Assembly (NCBI RefSeq): GCF_037908215.1
Contig: NZ_JBBLZC010000008.1
Location: 130,792 to 194,791 of the forward strand
Direction: 5' to 3'
Source of the DNA: Benzoatithermus flavus
Lineage (GTDB): Bacteria; Pseudomonadota; Alphaproteobacteria; Geminicoccales; Geminicoccaceae
Length of the DNA: 64,000 nucleotides
The notes below the pieces were generated by a model, which was given only the letters and a program-made list of their open reading frames with translations, was not told the DNA's origin and ran no database searches. Shown here one piece after another: positions 43,679 to 52,531 of this stretch. The stretch's first letter is position 1, and every line of letters begins with the position of its first letter. The translations under genes and the position numbers were made by a program.

Positions 43679-44805
43679 GCGACGCCATCCAGACCATCGT
43701 CATGCCCAAATGGGGCCTCGCCATGCAGGAGGGGCTGCTCGCGGCATGGCATGTCGAGGAGGGGCAGGCGATCGAGAAGGGCCAGGAGATCCTGGACATC
43801 GAGACCTCGAAGATCGCCAACGTGTTCGAGAGCCCGGTCAGCGGCAAGCTGCGCAAGAAGGTGGTGCGCGAAGGCGAGACCACGCCCGTAGGCGCGCTCC
43901 TGGGCGTGGTGGCGGACGATTCGGTTTCCGATGCGGCGATCGAGGCCTTCATTGCCGATTTCCAGGCCAAGTTCGCCGAGGCGCAGGCGGCGAGCATAGC
44001 CAGCGCCGGCCCCGAGCCGGCGTTCGTCGAGGTGGCTGGGCGGCGCCTGCGCTACCTCGAGATGGGCGAGGCCGAAGGCGTCCCGGTGGTCTTCGTGCAC
44101 GGGTTCGGAGGTGATCTCAACAACTGGCTGTTCAACCAGCCGGCCATCGCGGAGAAGCACACCACCTACGCCGTCGACCTGCCGGGCCATGGCGGCTCGA
44201 GCAAGGAGGTAGGTGCCGGCACGGTACAGGCCATGTCGGAGGCCCTGCTCGGCTTCCTGGCGGCACTGGGCGTGCACCGGGCACATCTGGTGGGGCACTC
44301 GATGGGCGGTGCCGTGGCCTTGAACCTCGCCCTGCACCATCCCGAGCACGTCGCCTCGGCGACGCTGATCTGCTCGGCCGGGCTCGGGCCCGACATCTCG
44401 ATGGACTACATCGACGGGTTCATCGCCGCCAACCGGCGCAAGAAGATGGAGCCGGTGCTGCAGATGCTGGTGGCGAATCCCGATCTCGTGACCGGAGAGA
44501 TGATCGAAGATGTCCTCAAGTACAAGCGCCTGGACGGGGTCGAGCAGGCGCTCAAGATCATGCGCGAGGCCCTGTTCCCGAACGGGCGCCAGGCGCTGGT
44601 GCTCAAGGGACAAGTGGACGGCGTGCGGCATCCCGTGCAGGTGATCTGGGGGGCAGAAGACCGGGTGGTGCCGGTCGCGCACGCCGAGGGCCTGCCGGCG
44701 AACGTCAAGGTCACGATCCTCGAGGGGGCGGGGCATCTTGCGCACATGGAGAAGGCGCAGGAGGTCAATGCCCTGATCGAGGAGATCGTCCGAAGAGCCG
44801 GCTGA
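43675..44805 (+). CDS. acoC: Acetoin dehydrogenase E2 component (lipoyl domain + alpha/beta hydrolase)
   Basis: The product is 376 residues. The N-terminal lipoyl domain has the lipoylation Lys in IETSKIANVFE (near 42-52). An alpha/beta-hydrolase domain covers about 130-375 with HGFGGD oxyanion region, nucleophile Ser in GHSMGG (near 207) and catalytic His in GAGHLAHME (near 355). This AcoC architecture replaces the CAT acyltransferase domain of pyruvate E2 and accepts the acetyl group from acetoin. No dihydrolipoamide dehydrogenase gene follows; E3 must come from elsewhere. Confidence 0.92.
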   Translation: MSDAIQTIVMPKWGLAMQEGLLAAWHVEEGQAIEKGQEILDIETSKIANVFESPVSGKLRKKVVREGETTPVGALLGVVADDSVSDAAIEAFIADFQAKFAEAQAASIASAGPEPAFVEVAGRRLRYLEMGEAEGVPVVFVHGFGGDLNNWLFNQPAIAEKHTTYAVDLPGHGGSSKEVGAGTVQAMSEALLGFLAALGVHRAHLVGHSMGGAVALNLALHHPEHVASATLICSAGLGPDISMDYIDGFIAANRRKKMEPVLQMLVANPDLVTGEMIEDVLKYKRLDGVEQALKIMREALFPNGRQALVLKGQVDGVRHPVQVIWGAEDRVVPVAHAEGLPANVKVTILEGAGHLAHMEKAQEVNALIEEIVRRAG

Positions 44806-44815
44806 GACCGCCATG

Positions 44816-44841
44816 CCGCCGCGCCGCTTTCGGTGCGGCGG
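44816..44841 (+). terminator. Hairpin after acoC
   Basis: CCGCCGCGCCG-CTTT-CGGTGCGGCGG forms an 11-bp stem with one G-U pair, 10 bases after the acoC stop, followed by TCCTTC. It is a likely terminator of the aco operon, although the T tract is weak. Confidence 0.65.
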
Positions 44842-45248
44842 TCCTTCATCCGCCTGGCGAGCGACCCGTCCGACCTGTACGATCCGGTCGATGGTATTGC
44901 CGGCGGCATCGTTCCATCCGTCGCCATAGCCGCCTCGGCTGCGACCGTATCGGTGCCCGGCATGGCGGCGTCCACCACCGTCGTGCCGAGCGATGCCGCG
45001 CGCCACATCGTCGTTCCCGTGGTCTGCATCGCGATTGCCCTCTGACGGCCTGCCACCGATCGGAAGGCCAATTCCGTGCGCGCCGTCACCAAGCGGTCGT
45101 GCTCGGCCCCGTTCTCGCCGTTCCGGACGTTTTTCTTGCGCCTGCGCGATTGTCCCGATCGTCGGCATGGACCACTTCGTGACCATCGACCCGGCATATC
45201 CCGTGCGACGTGCTCCAGCATCGTCGTGCCGGCAGGGAGGACGAACCC
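44842..45248. other. Intergenic between aco operon and DUF533 gene
   Basis: No gene is supported in these 407 bases. A 70-codon plus frame (44833-45045) overlaps the terminator and has no ribosome site. The last 20 bases hold the GGGAGGA site of the next gene. Confidence 0.5.
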
Positions 45249-46031
45249 ATGATCGACATGCGCAGCATTCTCGGCGGCCTCATCGATGCGGGGCTTGCAC
45301 CTTCCACATCGCAGCGGATCGAGCATGCGCTGAAGACACCTCAGGCCGACGGCGGCTCGCTCCTGAGCCGGATCACCGCTGCAGCCGGTCAGGCGGCGAG
45401 CGACACCAAGCAGCAGGCGCAGGCCGGCAACCCGGTCGCCATCGGCGGGCTCGGCGCTCTCGCCGGCGCCATCCTCGGTGGTGCCAAGGGCTCGGCGGCG
45501 CGCGGGGCGCTCGGCGGCGCAGCCCTGGCGCTCCTGGGCCAGATCGCCTATCAGGCGCTCCAGGGACGGCTCCCCGGCGCCGCGGCCGGCCGGTCCGGAG
45601 CCGGTGCCGCGGGAGAGGATCTGCCGCTCGGTGTGCGCGAGCCGAAGACCCCTGGGGAAGAGGCCGTGCTGCGCAGCCGGAGCCAGATCCTGCTCCAGGC
45701 CATGATCAATGCCGCCAAGGCCGACGGCCAAATCGACGGTCGGGAAATGGACCGGATCCTGAGCAAGCTCGACGAGGCCGGCGCCGATCAGGAGGCCAAG
45801 GACTTCGTCCTCGCCGAGATGCGCCGACCGCTCGATCTCGAAGGGCTCGCGGCCCAGGTCGAAGCGCCCGATCTCGCCGCCGAGGTCTATGCCGCCTCGC
45901 TGCTGGCGATCGAGGTCGACACCCCGGCCGAGCGCTCCTATCTCGACCGCCTCGCCACGACGCTCGAGCTGACCCCGGCGGCGCGGCAGCACATCGAGAG
46001 CGTGCTCGGCGTGAAGGCCGCCGCCGTCTGA
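45249..46031 (+). CDS. DUF533 / TerB-like protein (YebE family)
   Basis: The product is 260 residues. A glycine/alanine-rich hydrophobic segment (residues 60-100, IGGLGALAGAILGG, GALGGAALALLG) resembles a membrane-embedded glycine zipper. A helical TerB-like domain follows (about 150-255; MINAAKADGQIDGREMDRIL, AASLLAIEVDTPAERSYLDRLA). This is the architecture of E. coli YebE. The role is unknown, possibly envelope stress. A strong AGGGAGGA ribosome site supports the ATG at 45249. Confidence 0.87.
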   Translation: MIDMRSILGGLIDAGLAPSTSQRIEHALKTPQADGGSLLSRITAAAGQAASDTKQQAQAGNPVAIGGLGALAGAILGGAKGSAARGALGGAALALLGQIAYQALQGRLPGAAAGRSGAGAAGEDLPLGVREPKTPGEEAVLRSRSQILLQAMINAAKADGQIDGREMDRILSKLDEAGADQEAKDFVLAEMRRPLDLEGLAAQVEAPDLAAEVYAASLLAIEVDTPAERSYLDRLATTLELTPAARQHIESVLGVKAAAV

Positions 46032-46160
46032 GACGTCGCGTTCACGGCTGCGCACCGGCACCCGAGCAGCGGGGTGTCGCAGAGGGCCATCATGTTCTTG
46101 TCGCGGCAAGCGCTGCAGAAGACAATGCGGGATCGGTGATCTCGAGCGGACCTCGCGTCG

Positions 46161-47363
46161 ATGCTGCATCCGATTCTCGCTGCCATCGCAGCCCCCGTCG
46201 CTGCGCTCGGCCGGGGGCCGGCGGGCGGTCTCGTCGTCGAGGCGGTGAACGAGCCTCTGGCGCATCTTCTCGGCTGCGCGCCCGACGATCTCGTCGGATC
46301 ATCGTTGGAGCGCATCCTGCCGACGCTCGCGACCGTGTCCCCCGGCAGCGAGGAGGAGGTGACGCTGGGGCCGGAGGCGCTGCCTTACCGTGCCGTCGTC
46401 CGGGCGATGCCGGATGCTCTCTCGGAACAATCCTTGCTTCTGGTCACGTTCGTTCGTGACGACACGGCCGAGCGACGCCTGCGGCGGGCGCTCGCAGCGG
46501 CCGAGCTCGGCATATGGGAAAGCGACATCGCCACGGGCCGGGTGCGCTTCGATCCGATCTGCCTCACCCGCCTGGGCCGGGACCCCGGCGATGGCGCACG
46601 GGATCTTCCCGAGCTGGTCGAGCTGATCCATCCGCACGACCGTATCCGGGTCCGCGACCTCTACGAGCAGTGCTGCCAGGGCGAGCGGCCGCAGATGTGG
46701 CTGGAATACAGGGTGCGCCGCCGCGACGGTACATATGCCTGGATCGAAGAGCGTGCGACCGTGGCCGAGCGCGCCGCCGACGGCCGGCCGGCGCGCATCG
46801 TCGGCCTGTCGGCGGACATCACCGCGCGCAAGGAGGCCGAGCTGCGGCTCGAGCATCTGGCGCTTCACGATCCGCTCACCGGCCTGCCCAACCGGCGAGC
46901 GCTCGCCGAGGCGCTGGACCACGCCATCGCCCGCGCCCGGCGCACGGGCCAGCCGGTCGCCGTGCTGGTGCTCGATCTCGACGGCTTCAAGGCGGTCAAC
47001 GACCGCCACGGCCACCCGGCCGGCGATGCGGCGCTCGTCGAGGTGGCCGACCGGCTGCGGCGCACGGTCCGCCGCAGCGACATCGTCGCCCGGCTCGGCG
47101 GCGACGAGTTCGCCGTGGTCGCGGGCGAGCTCAAGGGCCCGGCCCCGGTGCTGCGCCTCGCCCGCCGCATCGTCGCGGCGCTCACGACCCCGATGCGGCT
47201 CGAGGCTGCCGAGGTGCCGATCGGGGTCAGCATCGGTGTCGCGTTCTTTCCCGGCGACGGCGAGACACCCGAGGACGTGCTGGGCCATGCCGACCGGGCG
47301 CTCTATGCGGCGAAGCGTGACCGGGCCGGCTGGCGCTTCACCGCCGAGCTGCCGGCGGACTGA
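46161..47363 (+). CDS. PAS-GGDEF diguanylate cyclase
   Basis: The product is 400 residues. An N-terminal PAS-like domain is at about residues 10-100, and a PAS/PAC domain at about 110-230 ends in YRVRRRDGTYAWIEERATV. The GGDEF domain covers about 235-395 with HDPLTGLPNRRALAEAL at its start and the active site RLGGDEFAV near 313. An intact RxxD inhibitory site (RRSD) lies five residues upstream. It synthesises c-di-GMP with product feedback. There is no EAL domain and no membrane segment. The neighbours give no signal identity. Confidence 0.92.
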   Translation: MLHPILAAIAAPVAALGRGPAGGLVVEAVNEPLAHLLGCAPDDLVGSSLERILPTLATVSPGSEEEVTLGPEALPYRAVVRAMPDALSEQSLLLVTFVRDDTAERRLRRALAAAELGIWESDIATGRVRFDPICLTRLGRDPGDGARDLPELVELIHPHDRIRVRDLYEQCCQGERPQMWLEYRVRRRDGTYAWIEERATVAERAADGRPARIVGLSADITARKEAELRLEHLALHDPLTGLPNRRALAEALDHAIARARRTGQPVAVLVLDLDGFKAVNDRHGHPAGDAALVEVADRLRRTVRRSDIVARLGGDEFAVVAGELKGPAPVLRLARRIVAALTTPMRLEAAEVPIGVSIGVAFFPGDGETPEDVLGHADRALYAAKRDRAGWRFTAELPAD

Positions 47364-47384
47364 AGCCGCCTCACCTGCCGCTGC

Positions 47385-48104
47385 TCAGAGCTCGAACGAC
47401 TCGCCCGGTGTTGCGACGTGCACCCGGCCGCGGGTGACGCGGCGCTCGAAGTCCTCGGGCTGGCCCGTGAGCAGGCCGAACGTGCCCCAGTGGATGGGCA
47501 CGATCAGCTCGAGGTCGAGGAGCTCGTTGCAGGCGATGGCGGCGGTCTCGGGGCCCATGGTGAACCGGTCGCCGATGCAGATCAGGCCCACCTTCGGCCG
47601 GTAGAGCCGCTGGATCAGGGCCATATCCGAGAACAGAGCCGTATCGCCCGTATGATAGATCGAAATGCCGTCGGCCTGGATCACGAACCCGGCGGGATCG
47701 CCCATGGTGACGGGCGCGCCGTCCCTGATGATCGCCGAGCTGTGGAATGCCGGCACCATGCAGTAGCGCACCCCGCCGTGCTCGATGCAGCCGCCCGTGT
47801 TCATGGGCTCGAGCTTCTCGACGCCCTGCCCGTTCACGTACATGCAGATCTCGTACTGGGCCACGACGGTGGCGCCGTATTTCTGCGCGAGCCGCGCCGT
47901 GTCGCCGAGGTGGTCCTCGTGGCCATGAGTGACCACGATCGTGTCGACCCTGGCGACACGGTCCTCGTAGCCCGCGGGGAAAGTCGGATTGCCGGTCCAG
48001 AACGGGTCGATCAGGATGCTCTGCCCCGACGCCGTCTCGAGATGGCAGGCCGAATGGCCCAGCCAGGTCAGCCTGTTCGCCTTGCCCATGGATGCCTCCG
48101 TCAT
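47385..48104 (-). CDS. UPF0173-type metal-dependent hydrolase (MBL fold)
   Basis: The product is 239 residues with zinc motif THGHEDHLGD (near 69-78), and later ligands HTGDTALFSD (near 162) and PIHWGTF (near 214). The length and LTWLGHSACHLET start match the UPF0173/YtkL branch close to UlaG. The start at 48104 has GAGGAAG eight bases upstream; an internal start at 48089 is also possible. The substrate is unknown. Confidence 0.9.
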   Translation of the reverse strand: MTEASMGKANRLTWLGHSACHLETASGQSILIDPFWTGNPTFPAGYEDRVARVDTIVVTHGHEDHLGDTARLAQKYGATVVAQYEICMYVNGQGVEKLEPMNTGGCIEHGGVRYCMVPAFHSSAIIRDGAPVTMGDPAGFVIQADGISIYHTGDTALFSDMALIQRLYRPKVGLICIGDRFTMGPETAAIACNELLDLELIVPIHWGTFGLLTGQPEDFERRVTRGRVHVATPGESFEL

Positions 48105-48244
48105 CGTTGCCGCTTCCTCATAGCAGGCAGCCCGCAGGCATCCCATCCCCACAGCCACCCGGTATGGACGAAAGCCGATCGTCATTAATGAACGGGCCGT
48201 TTTTGTTAACCTCTCGGGTGAGGTACACCTCGGGAGACGTCGTC

Positions 48245-48574
48245 ATGCGCCGCTATCTGCTTCTGCTCGCCCTCGCCGCCCTGCCGGCGCCCGCGTTCGC
48301 CGGGGGCGCGGCGCCGGCCGCCGGCGCGGCCGCGATCCATCGCGGCGGCAGCGGGAACGGGCCATCGGCCGTGCCGGTCTATCGAGGGAGCGCTGCAGCG
48401 CCGGCACGGCGCCTCGCCGAGGCGGTGCCCATGCCCGAGGCCATCGTGGGCGGTCGAAATGTCTGGCTCGTCCAACATGGCGAGGGTAAGCTCACGGTTT
48501 GCCGCGTGGTCAGGACCACCACCATCGGTCGCGAGCGGATCCGTTGCGCGAGCGGGCGGTTGCCGGCGGATTAG
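48245..48574 (+). CDS. Small exported protein, unknown function
   Basis: The product is 109 residues. A convincing signal peptide (MRRYLLLLALAALPAPAFA, cleavage after residue 19) is followed by an Ala/Gly/Pro-rich linker (20-55) and a C-terminal region with two Cys (CRVV... and RIRCASG). GGGAGA lies about 10 bases before the ATG. No family is recognised. It is probably periplasmic; the two cysteines could form a disulfide. Confidence 0.65.
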   Translation: MRRYLLLLALAALPAPAFAGGAAPAAGAAAIHRGGSGNGPSAVPVYRGSAAAPARRLAEAVPMPEAIVGGRNVWLVQHGEGKLTVCRVVRTTTIGRERIRCASGRLPAD

Positions 48575-48759
48575 GCCGGCGGCTACGGAGCATCGGCCCG
48601 GGTCAGCAGGTGCTCGGGCGCGACGGTTCGCGTAGTTCTCCCGAGCACGCATCGGACGTAGTGATGCAGACAGGACACGGCGACATCGACGATACTCGCA
48701 GGGTTCGGGCGAGATGACCTGGTGCCGGATCCCCGTTCTCTCCCGGAGTGCATAGTACG

Positions 48760-48915
48760 ATGAAGAAGATTCTATGGAGTGTGTGCTGGCGCGGTCTCGA
48801 GGAGCATTACCCGAACCGGCAGGACGCGCTGGACCGTTGGGACCAGCTCATTGCCTTGGGCATCGAAGCCGAGCTGTACGAGGTGGAAGCCGGCGAGAGA
48901 CGCAAGCTGCGATGA
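48760..48915 (+). CDS. Small ORF, 51 residues, hypothetical
   Basis: The frame opens with ATGAAGAAGATT and encodes an acidic/basic helical peptide containing WRGLEEHYPNRQDALDRWD and IEAELYEVEAGERRK. A GGAG site lies 11 bases upstream. The sequence is amphipathic and Trp-rich with no obvious bias artefact, and it ends 24 bases before the convergent pth gene. It looks like a genuine small cytosolic protein of unknown role; conservation would decide. Confidence 0.5.
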   Translation: MKKILWSVCWRGLEEHYPNRQDALDRWDQLIALGIEAELYEVEAGERRKLR

Positions 48916-48939
48916 CCCGCTGCGGCGCTCGAAGCTGCG

Positions 48940-49563
48940 TCAGCGCGCGGCCGGATCGCCCGATGGCGAGCGCAGCGACCGTTCCGGCCTGGACGGCTGG
49001 GTGAGAAGGGCGACCCGGTTCATGAAGGCGGCATCGTCGCCGCGGGCGAGAAGCGGTGCCGCATCCGCGATCGCATCGAGCAAGGGCTCGAGCCAGGTCT
49101 GCTCGACCTTGTGAAAGTCGGACAACACGTGGCCGATCACCCGGTCCTTGTGGCCGGGATGGCCGATGCCGATCCGTACGCGCTTGAAGTCCTTCGAACC
49201 CAGGCAGGCGTCCGTGCTGCGCAGGCCGTTGTGGCCCGCCGTGCCGCCGCCCAGCTTCACCCGCACCTTGCCGGGGGCGAGATCGAGCTCGTCGTGGAAA
49301 ACCACGATATCCGCAAGCGGCAGCTTGTGGAACCGGGCCGCCTCGGCGATCGAGCGCCCGGATTCGTTCATGAAGGTCTGAGGCTTCAGGAGCAGGACCC
49401 GCTCGCCGTCGAGCAGCCCTTCCGCGAGCTGGCCCTGAAAGCGCGTGCGCCACGGCCCGAAGCCGTGGCGGCTCGCGATCCGCTCGACCGCCATGAAGCC
49501 GACATTGTGGCGCTGGCGCGCGTAGCGCTCTCCCGGATTGCCGAGCCCGACGAAGAGCTTCAT
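48940..49563 (-). CDS. pth: Peptidyl-tRNA hydrolase
   Basis: The product is 207 residues. The N-terminal FVGLGNPGERYARQRHNVGF contains the catalytic His (near residue 20). LKPQTFMNESG (near 60), FHDELDL (near 90) and KLGGGTAGHNGLRS (near 103-116) follow. It recycles tRNA from prematurely released peptidyl-tRNA. It follows rplY by 22 bases on the same strand, a standard arrangement. Confidence 0.98.
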   Translation of the reverse strand: MKLFVGLGNPGERYARQRHNVGFMAVERIASRHGFGPWRTRFQGQLAEGLLDGERVLLLKPQTFMNESGRSIAEAARFHKLPLADIVVFHDELDLAPGKVRVKLGGGTAGHNGLRSTDACLGSKDFKRVRIGIGHPGHKDRVIGHVLSDFHKVEQTWLEPLLDAIADAAPLLARGDDAAFMNRVALLTQPSRPERSLRSPSGDPAAR

Positions 49564-49585
49564 CGAGAGAGCGCTCGCACTCGCG

Positions 49586-50197
49586 TCAGCTCGCCGGGCC
49601 GGCCTCGCCGGTGGCGGCTTTGGTCTCGGTCGCGACGGTCGGCGGCACGATCGAGCAGATCGTGAAGTCGCGATCGGTGATGGTCGGCCGCACGCCCGCG
49701 GGCAGGGTGACTTGGCTGATGTGCACGGAATCGCCGATCTCGCGGCCGGCGAGGTCGATCACGATCTCGCCCGGGATCCCGTCGGCCGGGCAGACCAGCT
49801 CGAGCGTGCGGCGGACGATGTTGAGCACACCGCCCCGCTTCATGCCGGGCGACTGATCCTCGTGCACGAACCGCACCGGCACCTCGACCGTGATCGTCGC
49901 ACCGGTCTCCGCGCGCAGGAAATCGACGTGGAGCGGATCGTCGCTCACCGGATGGAGCTGCACCTCGCGCGGCAGGACCTTGAGCCGCTCGCCGCCGAAA
50001 TCGAGCTCGAACACCGTGCTGAAGAAGCGCGGATTCGTACCGAGCTCGCGCTTGATGTCCTTGAAGGGCACCGCCAGGGGGACGGGCTCGCTCCGGCCGC
50101 CATAGACAATGGCCGGGATCTTGCCCTCGCGCCGGAGCGCTCTTGCCGGGCCCTTGCCCGACTTCTCCCGCCGCTCTGCCGAAAACACCGTTGCCAT
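49586..50197 (-). CDS. rplY: 50S ribosomal protein L25 / general stress protein Ctc
   Basis: This 203-residue long form has the 5S-rRNA-binding L25 domain at about residues 1-95 (REKSGKGPARALRREGKIPA, VYGGR) and the TL5/CTC C-terminal beta domain at about 100-190 (VPVRFVHEDQSPG, RPTITDRDFTI). The start MATVFSAERRE at 50197 is preceded by AAAGGAGCG. It precedes pth and follows prs. Confidence 0.97.
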   Translation of the reverse strand: MATVFSAERREKSGKGPARALRREGKIPAIVYGGRSEPVPLAVPFKDIKRELGTNPRFFSTVFELDFGGERLKVLPREVQLHPVSDDPLHVDFLRAETGATITVEVPVRFVHEDQSPGMKRGGVLNIVRRTLELVCPADGIPGEIVIDLAGREIGDSVHISQVTLPAGVRPTITDRDFTICSIVPPTVATETKAATGEAGPAS

Positions 50198-50274
50198 GAT
50201 CGCTCCTTTCGCCCCTCCGGCACGGCACCCCATGTGCCGCCCCGGACAGATCGTCCACACGAAAACCGAAAAGC

Positions 50275-51207
<933 letters not shown>

Positions 51208-51394
51208 GGAGCAAAACCTGTGCGGTGCAGGACGAGCGGGCGAGAAGCGGGCAAGCTTCTAGCAGCCGAGGGCGGCCAAGTAAACGTCCGGAGCCCGACA
51301 TGTCGCACCTCCGGGTCACGAGGCAGCGAACTCGCATATCCGCTCCTCCTGCGCTCTATTCGCATGGAGGTTGCGCCTCATCGCGAGATCGCCC

Positions 51395-52498
51395 ATGACC
51401 CGAACCGCTTCTTTCTCGCCGGACCTACGCCGCTTCGTGATCCTGTTCGAGCCCGAGGCAGCCTGCCGCGAGCGCCTCGCGGCGCGTGGCGTGCCGGAAG
51501 AGGTGGCGAGCGAGATCGCGTGCTATCTGGCCCAGGCCACGGACCTCGCCGCCCTGATCGAACCGATCCGCCGGGCCTTCGCCGCCATCGGCGTCGAGGT
51601 CGTAGCATATCCCCTCGATGCGCACCCAGTCTGGCTTCCGCTCTTCACCGACCCCGAGCGGCAGCACACTCTCCTCTGGTGCCTGACCGACGGCTTCGCC
51701 TACTATCGCGGCAGCTTCGTCTCCGCCGTGGCGGGTCTTCTGGACGTGCCCCAGTTCGGCAGCCCGCCCGCGGCGCAGCATCTGTGCCAGGACAAGTTCC
51801 GCTGCTTCGCCCTGGCCAAGGCCTTGGGCATCGACACCCCGCCCACGGTCCTGGTCGAGAACGGCGTGCCCTTGAGTCCGCCGGAGGCTCTTCCCGAAGG
51901 TGCGCCCTTGTTCGTAAAGCCCAACACGCTGGGGGCGAAGCTCGGCATCGGGAACGACAGCCGCGCCGCAGACCTCGCCGAGGCGCTCGAGCTCACCCGC
52001 CGCATCCACGCCCGCTACGGTGATCGCGCCCTCGTCCAGAGCTACATTCCCGGCCGGGACGTGCGGGTGAGCTTCATGGATCTGGGCGGGCCCCGAGCCC
52101 CGCTCGGGATCTATGCCGTCGACACGGGTTCCACACGGGGCTTTCCCACGCTCGCCGACTCCTTGCGCATGACGACGATGCGGGAAGCGGGAACGAAGGA
52201 GGGCCTGTCGCTGCGGGTCGAGGACCTGCGCCGTGATCCTGCTCTCGCTCCCTCGATCGCGAAGCTCGAGGCGGCCGCCCGTCGCCTCGCCGATGCGGCG
52301 GGCCTGCGCGATTACTTCTCCTTCGACTTTCGCCTGGACGAGGATGGAAGGCCCTGGTTCCTCGAGCTCGAGGTGTGTCCGGCGGTGACGATCTACGACT
52401 TCCTCACCTATCTCCGTGACGCGCATGGCACCGACCTGCCGGGAGCGCTTGTCCGGGCTGCGCCCTCGGCTTTCGCCCGCCGGGCACGTGGAGGGTGA
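51395..52498 (+). CDS. ATP-grasp protein (D-Ala-D-Ala ligase-like)
   Basis: The product is 367 residues. The pre-ATP-grasp domain covers residues 1-120, then CQDKFRCFALAKALGIDTPP begins the ATP-grasp region. FVKPNTLGAKLGI (near 178) supplies the ATP-binding Lys and small loop. Metal ligands lie in FDFRLDEDG and FLELEVCP (near 310-335), where the usual E-x-N Asn appears as Glu-Val-Cys. It forms an amide or ester bond by acyl-phosphate chemistry. The product is unknown and no peptidoglycan gene is adjacent. A TTG at 51371 is an alternative start. Confidence 0.82.
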   Translation: MTRTASFSPDLRRFVILFEPEAACRERLAARGVPEEVASEIACYLAQATDLAALIEPIRRAFAAIGVEVVAYPLDAHPVWLPLFTDPERQHTLLWCLTDGFAYYRGSFVSAVAGLLDVPQFGSPPAAQHLCQDKFRCFALAKALGIDTPPTVLVENGVPLSPPEALPEGAPLFVKPNTLGAKLGIGNDSRAADLAEALELTRRIHARYGDRALVQSYIPGRDVRVSFMDLGGPRAPLGIYAVDTGSTRGFPTLADSLRMTTMREAGTKEGLSLRVEDLRRDPALAPSIAKLEAAARRLADAAGLRDYFSFDFRLDEDGRPWFLELEVCPAVTIYDFLTYLRDAHGTDLPGALVRAAPSAFARRARGG

Positions 52499-52531
52499 TA
52501 CCCGCGGCATCTTGCGCCCGGCGGGCCCGCC

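Noticed and set aside
44833..45045. 70-codon ORF after acoC
   Set aside because: Overlaps the terminator hairpin and lacks a ribosome site; low-complexity Ala/Val composition.
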